Assembly: GCA_001305115.1 (NCBI GenBank)
Contig: BCAA01000008.1
Coordinates: 62,001 to 126,000, forward strand
Source of the DNA: Clostridia bacterium UC5.1-1E11
GTDB lineage: Bacteria; Bacillota; Clostridia; Oscillospirales; Acutalibacteraceae
DNA length: 64,000 nt
Reading direction: 5' to 3'
The position numbers were made by a program, and so were the translations under genes. Shown one piece after another: positions 49,172-58,421 of the stretch. The notes beneath the pieces were generated by a model that saw nothing but the letters and a program-made list of their open reading frames with translations, did not search any database and was not told where the DNA came from. Numbering within the stretch: position 1 is the first letter of the stretch; each line of letters starts with the position of its first letter.

Positions 49172-49285
49172 ATGAAAGTCAGACCTTCTGTCAAAAAGAT
49201 TTGTGAGAAGTGCAAAATCATTAAGCGCAAGGGAAAAGTCATGGTGATCTGTGACAACCCGAAGCATAAGCAGCGCCAGGGTTGA
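49172..49285 (+). CDS. rpmJ: 50S ribosomal protein L36 (zinc form)
   Basis: 37 residues, [20 protein letters not shown] with the CxxC plus C and H zinc set. Start 49172 is set by AAGGGAGGG. Confidence 0.97.
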   Translation: MKVRPSVKKICEKCKIIKRKGKVMVICDNPKHKQRQG

Positions 49286-49420
49286 AAGCTGCGCTTTCAG
49301 ACACGGCCCGCCTAAGACGGCGGGGACCGCGGGGATGGGGCAATGATGCCCCAAAAACCCGTGTTCCGCTTGGGGGCTTGTCCCCATTAATTTGAAAGAC
49401 TAATTTGGAGGTGCAACAGT
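49286..49420 (+). other. GC-rich structured spacer before rpsM
   Basis: This 135-nt gap is the longest within the block after infA. It holds GGGGCAATGATGCCCC (49336-49351) plus a second GGGGACC/GGGGC set, so several hairpins can form. It could be a translational control site or processing site; no known class recognised. Confidence 0.4.
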
Positions 49421-49789
49421 ATGGCGCGTATAGCAGGTATTGATCTGCCCAGAGACAAGCGCATCGAAATTGCTCTTACCTATATTTATGGCATTGGCCG
49501 CAAGACCGCCACGGATATTTGCAAGGCAACGGGTGTGAACCCCGACATCCGCGTAAGAGATCTGACGGAAGACGACGCATCGAAGTTGAGAGAATACATT
49601 GATCACAACTGCCGCGTGGAAGGCGACCTTCGCCGCGACGTTGCGTTCGACATCAAGAGACTGATTGAAATCGGTTGCTATCGCGGTCTCCGTCACCGCA
49701 AGGGTCTGCCCGTAAGAGGCCAGCGTTCTAAGACCAACGCACGTACGCGGAAGGGTCCGAGAAAGACCATGGCCAACAAGAAGAAATAA
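49421..49789 (+). CDS. rpsM: 30S ribosomal protein S13
   Basis: 122 residues, [20 protein letters not shown] and the basic tail [20 protein letters not shown]. Contacts P-site tRNA. Confidence 0.98.
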   Translation: MARIAGIDLPRDKRIEIALTYIYGIGRKTATDICKATGVNPDIRVRDLTEDDASKLREYIDHNCRVEGDLRRDVAFDIKRLIEIGCYRGLRHRKGLPVRGQRSKTNARTRKGPRKTMANKKK

Positions 49790-49808
49790 GTAGGGAGGGA
49801 TTTAAAAG

Positions 49809-50216
49809 ATGGCAGCACAGAAGGGCGCTAAGAGAGGTACCACTGTTCGCAGACGCCGTGAACGCAAAAATATTGACCGTGGAGCTGCTCATATCCAGTC
49901 CACCTTTAATAACACGATTGTGACCATCACCGATACCCAGGGTAACGCGATTTCTTGGGCAAGTTCCGGTGAGTTGGGCTTTAGAGGTTCTAGAAAGTCC
50001 ACCCCCTTTGCCGCACAAACCGCAGCAGAAACCGCAGCAAAAGCAGCGATGGAGCACGGCATGAAGACGGTTGAGGTTTACGTTAAGGGTCCGGGTGCAG
50101 GACGTGAGGCTGCGATCCGCGCACTGCAGGGTGCAGGTCTCGAAGTCAGCATGATCAAAGATGTCACCCCGATTCCGCACAATGGATGCCGTCCTCCGAA
50201 GAGAAGACGTGTATAG
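49809..50216 (+). CDS. rpsK: 30S ribosomal protein S11
   Basis: 135 residues, [20 protein letters not shown] and [16 protein letters not shown] at the end. Confidence 0.98.
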   Translation: MAAQKGAKRGTTVRRRRERKNIDRGAAHIQSTFNNTIVTITDTQGNAISWASSGELGFRGSRKSTPFAAQTAAETAAKAAMEHGMKTVEVYVKGPGAGREAAIRALQGAGLEVSMIKDVTPIPHNGCRPPKRRRV

Positions 50217-50240
50217 TTTTGTAAAAGGAGGAAACGAGCT

Positions 50241-50834
50241 ATGGCGAAAAATATGCAGCCGATTCTGAAAAGATGCAAGGCACTGGGAATCAGCCCCACC
50301 GTTATGGGTGTCAATAAAGAGACAAGACGCAATCCGAAGCCGGGCAGAAGAAAGCAGAGCGAATATGCTGTCCAGCTGAATGAGAAGCAGAAAGCAAAGT
50401 TCATTTATGGTGTACTTGAGAAGCAGTTCCGTCATTATTATGAGGAAGCAAGTAAAACCAGAGGTGTTACAGGTGAAACACTGCTTCAGCTCCTTGAAAG
50501 AAGACTTGACAATGTTGTTTACCGTCTTGGCTTTGCCAACACTAGAAGAGAAGCTAGACAGATGGTCAACCATGGACATATCACGGTAAATGGCAAGCGT
50601 GTGGATATTCCGTCCTATCAGGTTAGCCCGGGTGAAGTCATTTCTATTCGGGAAAAGAGCCGTGGTTCTGAGCATGTGAAGCAGATTCTGGAGAAGAATG
50701 CAGCTACGATGATCCCGAAGTGGCTGGAGCTGAACAGAGAGACTCTGCAGGGCAAGGTTGTTGCATTGTCTGAGAGAAGCGACATTGATTTCGATATCAA
50801 TGAGACTTTGATCGTTGAGTTGTACTCCAAGTAA
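50241..50834 (+). CDS. rpsD: 30S ribosomal protein S4
   Basis: 197 residues. S4 domain ([20 protein letters not shown]) intact. The N-terminal zinc Cys set is absent (C- form). S4 is the alpha-operon autoregulator in E. coli. Confidence 0.98.
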   Translation: MAKNMQPILKRCKALGISPTVMGVNKETRRNPKPGRRKQSEYAVQLNEKQKAKFIYGVLEKQFRHYYEEASKTRGVTGETLLQLLERRLDNVVYRLGFANTRREARQMVNHGHITVNGKRVDIPSYQVSPGEVISIREKSRGSEHVKQILEKNAATMIPKWLELNRETLQGKVVALSERSDIDFDINETLIVELYSK

Positions 50835-50906
50835 TGCAGTTGCCTAACCACATAAAAACCAGGATGGCAGGCAGAATCATCCGCTTTATGTCAAGGAGGG
50901 TCGCTA

Positions 50907-51858
50907 ATGATCGAGATTGAGAAGCCAAAAATTGAAACAGAAATCCTAAGCAATGACGACCTACGGTAAATTTGTAGTGGAACCGCTGGAACGCGGCTTT
51001 GGTACTACGCTGGGCAACAGCCTGCGGCGGGTACTGCTTTCCTCCCTGCCGGGTGTTGCAGTTACATCGATGAAGATCGACGGTGTTCTGCATGAGTTTT
51101 CGACTGTCCCGGGCGTCAAGGAGGATGTCACCGAGATTGTTTTGAACATCAAAGGTTTGACCGCGAAACTCCATTGCGACGGCCCCAAAACAGTGGAGAT
51201 CTGTGCAGAGGGCCCGTGTGAGGTTACGGCCGACTCTATCAAGTGCGACAGCGAGGTTGAGATCCTGAACCCGGATATGCATATTGCAACACTGGGGGAA
51301 GGCGCAAAGCTGTATATGGAACTGACCCTGGACAAAGGCCGCGGATATGTCCCCGCAGAGCGGAATAAGCAGAACATGCCTGCGGGCGTGATCGGCGAAC
51401 TCCCGGTTGATTCTATCTACACTCCTGTTTATAAAGTGAATTACAACGTAGAACCCACTCGTGTGGGACAGCGCATTGATTTCGATAAGCTCACCTTGGA
51501 AGTGTGGACCAATGGGATTATCGGAGCACAAGAAGCAGTTTCTCTGGCCGCAAAAGTTCTGACCGAGCATTTGAATCTCTTTGTCAATTTGTCCGATAAG
51601 GGTAGCAGCACAGAGATCATGGTCGAGAAGGACGACAAGGGTAAGGAGAAGGTGCTGGAAATGACGATTGAAGAGCTGGACCTCTCCGTCCGCTCTTTCA
51701 ATTGCCTCAAGCGCGCTGGAATCAATACAGTGGAGGACCTTATCAACAAATCGGAAGAAGATATGATGAAGGTCCGCAACTTGGGACGCAAGTCCTTGGA
51801 GGAGGTCGTTTGGAAGCTGGCCTCCCTCGGCTTTAATCTGCGCAAGGACGACGAATAA
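50907..51858 (+). CDS. rpoA: RNA polymerase alpha subunit, start region disrupted by an indel
   Basis: AAGGAGGG and ATG 50907 begin [18 protein letters not shown], the normal alpha start, but the frame stops at once. Two missing bases (or one extra) at about 50956-50962 restore [20 protein letters not shown]. An internal ATG at 50953 merely happens to lie in the second frame. The alpha-NTD and C-terminal alpha-CTD ([20 protein letters not shown]) are complete, about 317 residues. Essential gene, so the break cannot be real. Confidence 0.96.
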
Positions 51859-51893
51859 GACCTTGCGAACCAAAGGTAAAGGAGTGATATTCG

Positions 51894-52235
51894 ATGCCCG
51901 GAACCAGAAAGCTCGGAAGAGCGACCAGCCACAGAACCGCAATGCTGCGTGCGATGGTCACATTCCTTCTTGAGAACGGCAAGATCGAAACCACAGTCAC
52001 ACGTGCTAAGGAGGTCCGCTCCCTGGCAGAAAAGATGATTACGATCGCAAAGACGAACGATCTGCACAGCAAGCGCCTTGTGATGGGATTTGTCACAAAG
52101 GAAGCTGTTACAAATAAGCTTTTCACAGAAATTGCGCCGAAGTATGCTGACCGCAATGGCGGGTATACGCGCATTACAAAGCTCGGACCACGCCGCGGCG
52201 ATGCAGCCGAGATGGCGATCATTGAGCTTATCTAA
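51894..52235 (+). CDS. rplQ: 50S ribosomal protein L17
   Basis: 113 residues, [20 protein letters not shown] and [20 protein letters not shown]. Last gene of the superoperon, immediately before a terminator. Confidence 0.98.
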   Translation: MPGTRKLGRATSHRTAMLRAMVTFLLENGKIETTVTRAKEVRSLAEKMITIAKTNDLHSKRLVMGFVTKEAVTNKLFTEIAPKYADRNGGYTRITKLGPRRGDAAEMAIIELI

Positions 52236-52250
52236 ATTCCATAAGAACAG

Positions 52251-52280
52251 GCCCCGCACAATTTTGTGCGGGGCTTTTTT
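52251..52280 (+). terminator. Terminator of the ribosomal superoperon
   Basis: GCCCCGCACA-ATTT-TGTGCGGGGC followed by TTTTTT; a textbook intrinsic terminator. Confidence 0.95.
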
Positions 52281-52463
52281 GCGGTATCTACGATCATTTG
52301 TATGACACTGGTTTTGATCCGAAGTGAAAGAGACAATTAGAATGTACGCAGTAATTTGAAACAAAAAATTTGTCTATATGCGGAGGTAACCCGGCGTGGC
52401 AAAATGTGAAGAGACATCCAGATATTGTTAATCGAAATTACACAAGTGTAACCGCCTGTATGC
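52281..52463. other. Spacer upstream of the BspA-like gene
   Basis: 183 nt without a gene. CGGAGGTAACCCGG near 52381 looks like a ribosome-binding site but is followed by no frame. Confidence 0.4.
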
Positions 52464-52492
52464 TTGCCAATTTCGTAGCGGTAGAGTATAAT
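52464..52492 (+). promoter_or_regulatory. Promoter of the BspA-like gene
   Basis: TTGCCA (52464-52469), 17 bp, TATAAT (52487-52492). Leader of about 85 nt. Confidence 0.75.
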
Positions 52493-52582
52493 AGTACTTA
52501 CCAAAACCGCCAAATTTGGGCAGCAAAGTTTCGTTCCTATTGCGAAAATGCTGCAATATGATTCAAAAAAGGAGAGGAACGT

Positions 52583-54160
52583 ATGAGAAGAGCAAAAAAG
52601 TTGCTGTCACTGGCTTTAGCGGCGGCTATGTTTGTTTCTACTTTTAGCAGCACAGCTTTTGCGTCCGATATGGACGACGCATATGAAGTCGACCGTGTGG
52701 ATGGAAAATATGCCGTTGTACGGGTGGAGGATGACGGTGAATATTATGATTCAAAGTCCTCGATTACAATTCCGAGTAAAATAAAGAGCAGAACGATCAC
52801 CCGTATAGGGGACGGCGATTCTTCCATTTTTGCAAGCGGCGGTTCGGAAAAGAATGTTTATTTGCCGGATACGGTTGACATTATCTCAGACGGCGCTTTT
52901 GAGGATTCTACCGTCAAACGTGTTTCGATGGAAGAAGGTCCTGTAGAGATCGGTGAGCGTGCTTTTGCCAATTGTGAGAACTTGACTTCTGTTACCTTTG
53001 CCGATAGTATCACAAAGATGGGAATTGAAGCGTTTAGTGGATGTACTTCCCTGAGAAGTGCAACTTTGCCGACAAGTCTAACGAAGATACCGGATAATGC
53101 TTTTCAGGATTGCACGGATTTGCGTTCTGTCACCATCGGGAGTTATGTGACGAGTATCGGTGACAGTGCTTTTGCTGGATGCGACAGTTTGGAGGAAGTT
53201 ACCATTCCACCCAATGTCACTCGAATCGGTTATGATGCGTTTGACGACTTTACTCTGATTAAAGGCTATAATGGAACCGCGGCGCAGAAATATGCCGAGG
53301 AAAACGATATTGATTTTGAGAATCTTGGTTCCTCTTATGGTGCAGCTGTTCGTTTGAGCACAACCTCTCTGACCGTAGCAGTCAATGGGACCAATACGTT
53401 TACAGTGACCAACCCAACCAATGGAGGTTTTAGCGTATCCTCCAATTCCAGCGCAGTGAGTGTAACGCAGAGCGGTTCTACGGTTACGGTGAGAGGTGTT
53501 TCTTCTGGAACAGCTACGCTGACTGTATCTGCGACGGGATATGCTTCAGCAACGCTGACCGTGACGGTTTCGACCAATGCAATTGTAAATTCCGGCTCTG
53601 CTCTATCTTTGGATACCAGTTCCTATTCGTTCAATGTTGGGAATGTATATTATCCTTTGGCAAGAACCAACGCTGCGACGGTGCCGACTTGTACAAGCAG
53701 TAATCCAAATGTGGTTACGGTCAAGTACCAGGCAGACCGTTCCAATCGCGCAGACTTGCGTGGCAATTATTCCCATGCCTATCTGTATCAGATTCAAGGA
53801 AAATCCGCTGGCACGGCAACAATTACCATCACGAGCGGCAGTTACAGCGCTTCTTTCCCTGTGACAGTCGGGACTTCTCCGAATGGTTCTGCCTTTTGCA
53901 ATCCGAGTGTTAACTTCGGTGTGTACAAGGGAAGAAGCTATGACGTTCAAATGACTGTGACGGGTTCCAATAATATGCCGAGCTTCACAGTGGGCAATGG
54001 AAATGTATTTAAGACCCAGTATGTAGGAAAGAGCGGAAACGTATATACATTCCGTGTATGGGCGGTTGGAAATCCTGGCGAAAAGACAGGTTTGTATACA
54101 CAGATGCCCGGTGATTCGAAAGTGGTTCTGCACTGTGAGGGACAAATCGCTTACGGCTGA
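52583..54160 (+). CDS. Secreted BspA-type leucine-rich-repeat protein with an Ig-like domain
   Basis: 525 residues. Signal peptide RAKKLLSLALAAAMFVSTFS with cleavage after AFA. About five LRR_5 (BspA/TpLRR) repeats lie at residues 85-240, e.g. IGERAFANCENLTSVTFADS and IGDSAFAGCDSLEEVTIPPN. A BIG2-like Ig domain follows (LSTTSLTVAVNGTNTFTVTN), then a further beta-rich, Ser/Thr-rich part. No sortase motif or cell-wall repeat at the end, so it is probably released or held by other means. BspA proteins act in adhesion and host interaction. AAAGGAGAGG precedes ATG. Confidence 0.88.
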   Translation: MRRAKKLLSLALAAAMFVSTFSSTAFASDMDDAYEVDRVDGKYAVVRVEDDGEYYDSKSSITIPSKIKSRTITRIGDGDSSIFASGGSEKNVYLPDTVDIISDGAFEDSTVKRVSMEEGPVEIGERAFANCENLTSVTFADSITKMGIEAFSGCTSLRSATLPTSLTKIPDNAFQDCTDLRSVTIGSYVTSIGDSAFAGCDSLEEVTIPPNVTRIGYDAFDDFTLIKGYNGTAAQKYAEENDIDFENLGSSYGAAVRLSTTSLTVAVNGTNTFTVTNPTNGGFSVSSNSSAVSVTQSGSTVTVRGVSSGTATLTVSATGYASATLTVTVSTNAIVNSGSALSLDTSSYSFNVGNVYYPLARTNAATVPTCTSSNPNVVTVKYQADRSNRADLRGNYSHAYLYQIQGKSAGTATITITSGSYSASFPVTVGTSPNGSAFCNPSVNFGVYKGRSYDVQMTVTGSNNMPSFTVGNGNVFKTQYVGKSGNVYTFRVWAVGNPGEKTGLYTQMPGDSKVVLHCEGQIAYG

Positions 54161-54228
54161 TAAGTAGGCCATGGTAATAGACGGCTTTTGTCGGGCCCAA
54201 CACATTTGCAGATTTAGTTATTTTACAA

Positions 54229-54266
54229 TGGACCAGTGTGAATGTATCACGCTGGTCCATTTTTTG
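54229..54266 (+). terminator. Terminator of the BspA-like gene
   Basis: TGGACCAGTGTGA pairs with TCACGCTGGTCCA (one wobble), then TTTTTTG. It lies 69 bp past the stop. Confidence 0.88.
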
Positions 54267-54336
54267 TACAGAGAAAACATTCGTTAGGGGAATGGTTCAA
54301 AAGAAGGTTAATGCCAGAGATGACAATCGAAAAACC

Positions 54337-54384
54337 CCTTTTGTTGTTTCTTACGGTTTGATAACTGCAAGGAACAACAAAAGG
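54337..54384 (+). repeat. Left-end hairpin of the IS200-like relic
   Basis: CCTTTTGTTGTT (54337-54348) pairs perfectly with AACAACAAAAGG (54373-54384). The right arm runs into the GGAGGG ribosome-binding site 13 nt before the relic's ATG. In IS200 elements such a stem hides the transposase ribosome-binding site. Confidence 0.75.
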
Positions 54385-54399
54385 AGGGAACATCCAAAA

Positions 54400-54990
54400 A
54401 TGAATGACAAGCAGAGTTAAGCACATACGACTTGGAAATGCAAATAGTATACAGAGCTATTGATAGGAATCGAAACAGATCGGGGCCGTAATTTATCAAA
54501 AAGAGAAAATTATGTTTCATATGACCTTTCCCCATCGAGAAATGTGTGATTCGGCTCCATGTGGTATTTGCGCCGAAATATCGGAGAAAGGTATTTTGCA
54601 AGGAGAAGTAGTAAAGATCTTGCAAATGTTATGCGAGTAGAAGAAGATTAAAAATAATAAAAGAAGAGGTGTACTCGGATTATGTACCTATGCTTGTAGA
54701 GATTCCATCGAAAGGAAATGTGACCAGTTGTATAGGCTACCAGGATATGAAAAGTATGCGGAATGGAAGTATAAGTACCGGAAGTATAGTAGCGACAGAG
54801 ATGCCATCCAATTTGTTGGCGATGGTCATTTTAATAGGTCCCTCCTACAAATAAACGAACCGAGATGTTTTAGTACCGCAGATATTATGTGGGTATAGCA
54901 GGAAAGAATGTGAAAAAGATAAAAGAATATATTCAAAGACAGTTAGAAGAAGATAAAGGTGGAGAACGTCTGAAGATGGGAAACTTCTAA
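54400..54990 (+). pseudogene. tnpA: IS200/IS605 transposase TnpA (Y1/HUH) pseudogene
   Basis: Stops and shifts break it, but the family is plain. The start reads MNDKQS and then HTTWKCK. RLHVVFAPKYRRKVF follows at about 54550-54600. SDYVPMLVEIPSKGNV at about 54678-54727 matches the PDHVHMLVSIPP region. YYVGIAGKNVKKIKEYIQRQ follows at about 54883-54940. The metal-binding HUH motif (His-Val-His) is now Tyr-Val-Pro, and in-frame stops occur near 54419 and 54606. Inactive. Confidence 0.82.
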
Positions 54991-55100
54991 GAAATCTGTT
55001 TAGGGGTAGCAAATAAAAGCTTATGCAGATGTCAGATCGTACCGACATGGCGTGACGCGTGGCTAGTAACATGCGGTTTCATCCGTTAATGAAAAACTAC

Positions 55101-55640
55101 CAGCTCCGCCGGGGAATTTTTTATTAATTTTGCATTCCTGTATAATTAATTTATATCCTTGAGGTGATTTTTTTGAAAGGTCTTAAATAATAAGAGCTGT
55201 CGCTTTTTAAAGGTTGTACCGCGAAATGCATCGACTTTACAATGTTTCATCTCTATATAGGATGCAAATCGTATAGATTGTTAATAATACAATGCTTTTT
55301 AGAAACTTATATACAAATAGTATTATAATATATAAATATACAATTTATTATTTAAAATATGGCTTATTGGAAAATTTTTTAAGATGAAACGAAACGTGCA
55401 TAATTGTGTATTCTTTTGATATTTCTTGCCTAGTGAGTTGTAAGAGGAAAAACTTTGGGCTATAATGAAGTTATCAAAATAAAAAAGAGGCTTCTACAGC
55501 GGAGGAATATCTGTGGTCCTCTTTGCAAATACATCGACTTTACAACAAGAACTGCGAAGTGATGCTTGTTCCATGGGAAGGAATTTTGCAGAGGGCTAGG
55601 GAAGCATACAGCCGCTTTCAGAACGCACTCCCAGATGAGG
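55101..55640. other. Low-complexity, AT-rich spacer before nagA
   Basis: The motif CATCGACTTTACAA occurs twice here (near 55228 and 55529), about 300 bp apart. A 57-codon open frame without a start codon (ending NALPDEVKK at the nagA boundary) may be the tail of a lost gene. Nothing else is supported. Confidence 0.45.
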
Positions 55641-55647
55641 TGAAAAA

Positions 55648-56782
55648 ATGATTCTGAAGAATGCAAAGATTATGGATGATACGTTTACATTGGTGGATGC
55701 CTGCCTATCTACAGATGGCGAAAAATTGCGGAGATTGCCCCAGAACTCCATGGGGATGAAGAGATTGATCTTTCCGGATGTGTAATAGTCCCTGGTTTCG
55801 TAGACATTCACATTCATGCCTGTGTTGGTGCGGATACTTGTGATGCATCTACTGCGGGACTGGCAAAAATGGCCGCCCATTTAGTTACGAAGGGGGTGAC
55901 CAGCTTCTGTCCTACAACGATGACGGTTTCCCATGAAGAAATTGAAGATGCTTTGGCTAGTGTAAAAGCTTGCATGGATGACCGTCCCTTTGGTGCGGCA
56001 ATTATGGGAGTCAATATGGAAGGGCCGTATATTTCTATTAATAAAAAAGGCGCACAGAAGGGTGAATATGTCAAAAATCCAGATTGGGAGGAGTTCAAGA
56101 GGTTCTACGATGGGTGTGGAGGCATTATCAAACTGGTAGATATTGCGCCAGAGTGTGAGGGAGCCGATGAATTCATCAAAAAGCGAGCAAACTTTGCACT
56201 GTTTCGATTGCCCATACGGATGCCGATTATGATCAAGCAAAGCATGCCTTTAATATCGGCATAACGCATGCCACCCATTTATACAATGCGATGAGTGGTA
56301 TGACGCATCGTTCTCCGGGTGTAGTTGGCGCTGTATTTGACGATGAGCGTGTGCGCGCAGAAATCATATGCGATGGGTTCCATATTAATCCAGCAGTGTT
56401 GCGGATTACATTCCGCCAGCTTGGGGAGGATCGTACGGTGATTATCAGTGATTCCATGCGTGCGGCGGGTGAACCGGACGGCATTTCCGAGCTAGGAGGG
56501 CAAACGGTCTATGTCAAAGATGGTCAGGCGCGCTTAAAGGATGGAACAATTGCTGGATCGACCACCAATATGCACCAGGAAGTGTGCAATTTGGTGCGAT
56601 TCGGTGTACCGTTTAAACAGGTAATTAAGAGCGCAACCATTAATCCAGCCCGTGAAATCCACGAGGATGCCAATATTGGCAGCATTAAAGTGGGAAAACG
56701 TGCCGATCTAGTGGTATTGGACAATGATTTGAATATTAAAATGGTTATTGCACGCGGCAAAATTGCTGTGGACAACCGGTAA
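55648..56782 (+). CDS. nagA: N-acetylglucosamine-6-phosphate deacetylase, two frameshifts
   Basis: 378 residues after restoring one A at 55731-55735 and one at 56178-56182. Metal site VPGFVDIHIHACVGADT, catalytic Glu region GVNMEGPYISINKKGAQKGE, His pair in ITHATHLYNAMSGMTHR, Asp in ISDSMRAAGEPDG. It removes acetate from GlcNAc-6-P in amino-sugar use. No nagB is adjacent. With two indels it might be a real pseudogene, but both are the same A-run type seen in essential genes. GAGGTG precedes ATG. Confidence 0.85.
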
Positions 56783-56796
56783 GGAATGGAAAGCTA

Positions 56797-56831
56797 AAAA
56801 GGGTGGGACGAATTTCGTCCCACCCTTTTGT
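56797..56831 (+). terminator. Terminator of nagA
   Basis: Perfect 16-bp inverted repeat AAAAGGGTGGGACGAA with its complement and a 1-nt centre (so the inner pairs form the loop), ending TTTTG. 15 bp after the stop. Confidence 0.88.
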
Positions 56832-57210
56832 TTAGGGAATTCCCCTGTATTTTACTGATGGCATAAGCGGTTTATCATATGATTTAGAACGATTATAAGT
56901 GTTCCCAATGGATATTCGAAAAGCGCTCTTTCCCGTTGATTGTAAGAATACTGGAATGGGAAAAAGCCGTTGCACATGGTATACATACAATCGCTATATT
57001 TTTAGAAGGAAAATAGAGTTGAAAAATAAAAGTTGGAAAATGATGTTGATGTTTTGAACGATCTAGGGCTGTGAATCAAAAGGGATGGAAGGTATGATTT
57101 TGATCGATCGGTAAGGAACAAAAAGAGAACATGACAACGGAAGAACAAAAAATTCCTAAAAATCGAATCGTTCGAATCCAGGAGTCTTGTAAAATGGAAT
57201 ATTCTCTGTA
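56832..57210. other. Degenerate spacer
   Basis: No gene supported. GTTCGAATCC at about 57169-57178 looks like a tRNA T-loop fragment without pairing arms. Confidence 0.4.
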
Positions 57211-57213
57211 TAA

Positions 57214-57284
57214 GCCCCCGTACCTCACCGGGATAGAGGGTCCGCCTCCTAACATTTGGCGGGTTCTCAACCGCCGGGGTCACA
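57214..57284 (+). pseudogene. Broken tRNA-Arg(CCT) copy A
   Basis: Acceptor GCCCCCG, D arm CCTC..GAGG and anticodon loop CTCCTAA (anticodon CCT) are in place, and a T-arm-like GTTCTCAAC and acceptor 3' strand CGGGGTC follow. The 3' anticodon stem and variable loop are replaced by CATTTG, so it cannot fold normally. Confidence 0.65.
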
Positions 57285-57306
57285 GAAACGAATAAAAATT
57301 GTATAT

Positions 57307-57346
57307 GCGCCAATAGCTCAGCTGGACAGAGCACCGCCCTCCTAAG
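57307..57346 (+). pseudogene. Truncated tRNA-Arg(CCT) copy B (5' half)
   Basis: Acceptor GCGCCAA, TA, D arm GCTC..GAGC, anticodon stem CCGCC and loop CTCCTAA match a normal tRNA-Arg(CCT). The sequence then departs (GCGCTGTATC instead of GGCGG). The break falls at the same point as in copy A. Confidence 0.72.
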
Positions 57347-57356
57347 CGCTGTATCA

Positions 57357-57680
57357 AAAATTCACTTCTAGGATGTAATTATGAATAGTTTTGTTCCGAA
57401 CTGAAATTGTGAAGATAGAAAAAGATCTCAATAGGGCTTACATATAAAGTATCAAGAGTTCTTGAACTGCAATCCCGTCGAAAAAGTTTTCTTTCATGTA
57501 TTTGTCCCTTTTTTAAGCCTGGTAGATGGTGATCTTCGTAGAAGCTCTTTTCGTTCGCTTTGATGATGATAGAAAATAACCTCTAAAGGTTTATCCGTCA
57601 GAGATTTGACGATCTCATAGAGATTGCCGTCCAAGATCTAGCGCAGTTTATGGAGTGTACTCGTTATATTGGTTAGCCGC
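57357..57680. other. Spacer with a possible minus-strand gene tail
   Basis: A minus-strand frame (about 57490-57640) reads ILDGNLYEIVKSLTDKPLEV and ends KKGTNT after about 47 codons, with a stop just upstream. It looks like a fragment of a broken gene; no family recognised. Confidence 0.35.
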
Positions 57681-57811
57681 GTTTGCCTATCAGATATAGG
57701 CAAACGCATGTAATGATTATCTTGATCGTCTGCCTTGCTTGCCTATACCCCGGTATAGGCAAATGCGGCAACCCTGTCTTGATAATCTGCCTTACTTGCC
57801 TCTATAGGCAA
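57681..57811. repeat. Three spaced palindromes with core TTGCCTATA
   Basis: Palindromes at 57681-57705 (10-bp arms), 57739-57762 (11-bp arms, CC centre) and 57796-57811 (6-bp arms) share TTGCCTAT/ATAGGCAA. Their centres are about 57 and 53 bp apart, and the stretches between share CTTGATmrTCTGCCTTrCTTGCC-like text. It is a degenerate tandem array. Confidence 0.7.
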
Positions 57812-58350
57812 ATTCATCGAACTACCGTAATGGTTTGCTTTGTCCATAGTCAGTAGTTGGTACATGGTTCATTCTGAAGGAACTCCCATGTGTAAGAGTA
57901 TATGTAGGTATTTTGAAGTACACGTGGTATTTTAGGGCTTATCAATAACATGCATACTTGTTTCCTCATAATAAATGTAATTTGCAGATCGATAGTATGT
58001 GGTACAAGGTCGTCCTATATGGGGGATGCAATCCCCATATAGAATACTTTCAGAACACTTTTCGTGAGGAGTATAACGGGTTCATCGTGAAAATAATTTT
58101 TGTTTATGAGAGCGATGGTCAATGTATAGAGGTCGATCGCCGTTTATCGTTGTTCTTTTATGAAGAATTTCTTTTTCCAGTAGAACGGGTCCGAGGATAT
58201 GGATGTGCATGGATCGTTCCATTATGTTGGGGAAAACTTGGCCTGCTATAGAAGTTGGCAATCTTGTCGGTCATAGGGTCTTTCATAAGGAGAAAGCTTG
58301 CGGAATGCTCCATTTTATAGAGTGTAAGGACCTCCTTCTTCACTTACAAA
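57812..58350. other. Spacer with an inverted repeat and a weak frame
   Basis: CTATATGGGG (58015-58024) pairs perfectly with 58033-58042. A 97-codon plus-strand frame (57958-58251) covers it; it lacks a ribosome-binding site and I do not call it. Confidence 0.4.
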
Positions 58351-58352
58351 AA

Positions 58353-58386
58353 TCCGCCTGTTGTGATGAATTTCACAACAGGCGGA
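58353..58386 (-). terminator. Terminator of serC-serA
   Basis: TCCGCCTGTTGTGA arms pair perfectly around a 6-nt loop, then TTTTTG on the minus strand. 36 bp past the serA stop. Confidence 0.9.
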
Positions 58387-58421
58387 CAGTATTTTTTCAG
58401 GTGTGAACGAAAAATTTCGTT

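Larger units (their letters stand above)
54337..55100 (+). mobile_element. Decayed IS200/IS605-family element (approximate ends)
   Basis: The left hairpin and tnpA relic define the element; the right end is only estimated from a degenerate hairpin near 55095-55130. No tnpB (IS605 accessory gene) follows, so it was probably a single-gene IS200. Confidence 0.7.

Noticed and set aside
57002-57334. Minus-strand 110-codon frame
   Set aside because: It runs across both tRNA-Arg remnants and has no coding features.
57681-57811. Possible CRISPR array
   Set aside because: Only three units, each an inverted repeat with arms of different length; spacers resemble one another and no cas gene is in the window.
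57958-58251. 97-codon plus-strand frame
   Set aside because: Covers a perfect inverted repeat, has no ribosome-binding site, and sits in a decayed region.
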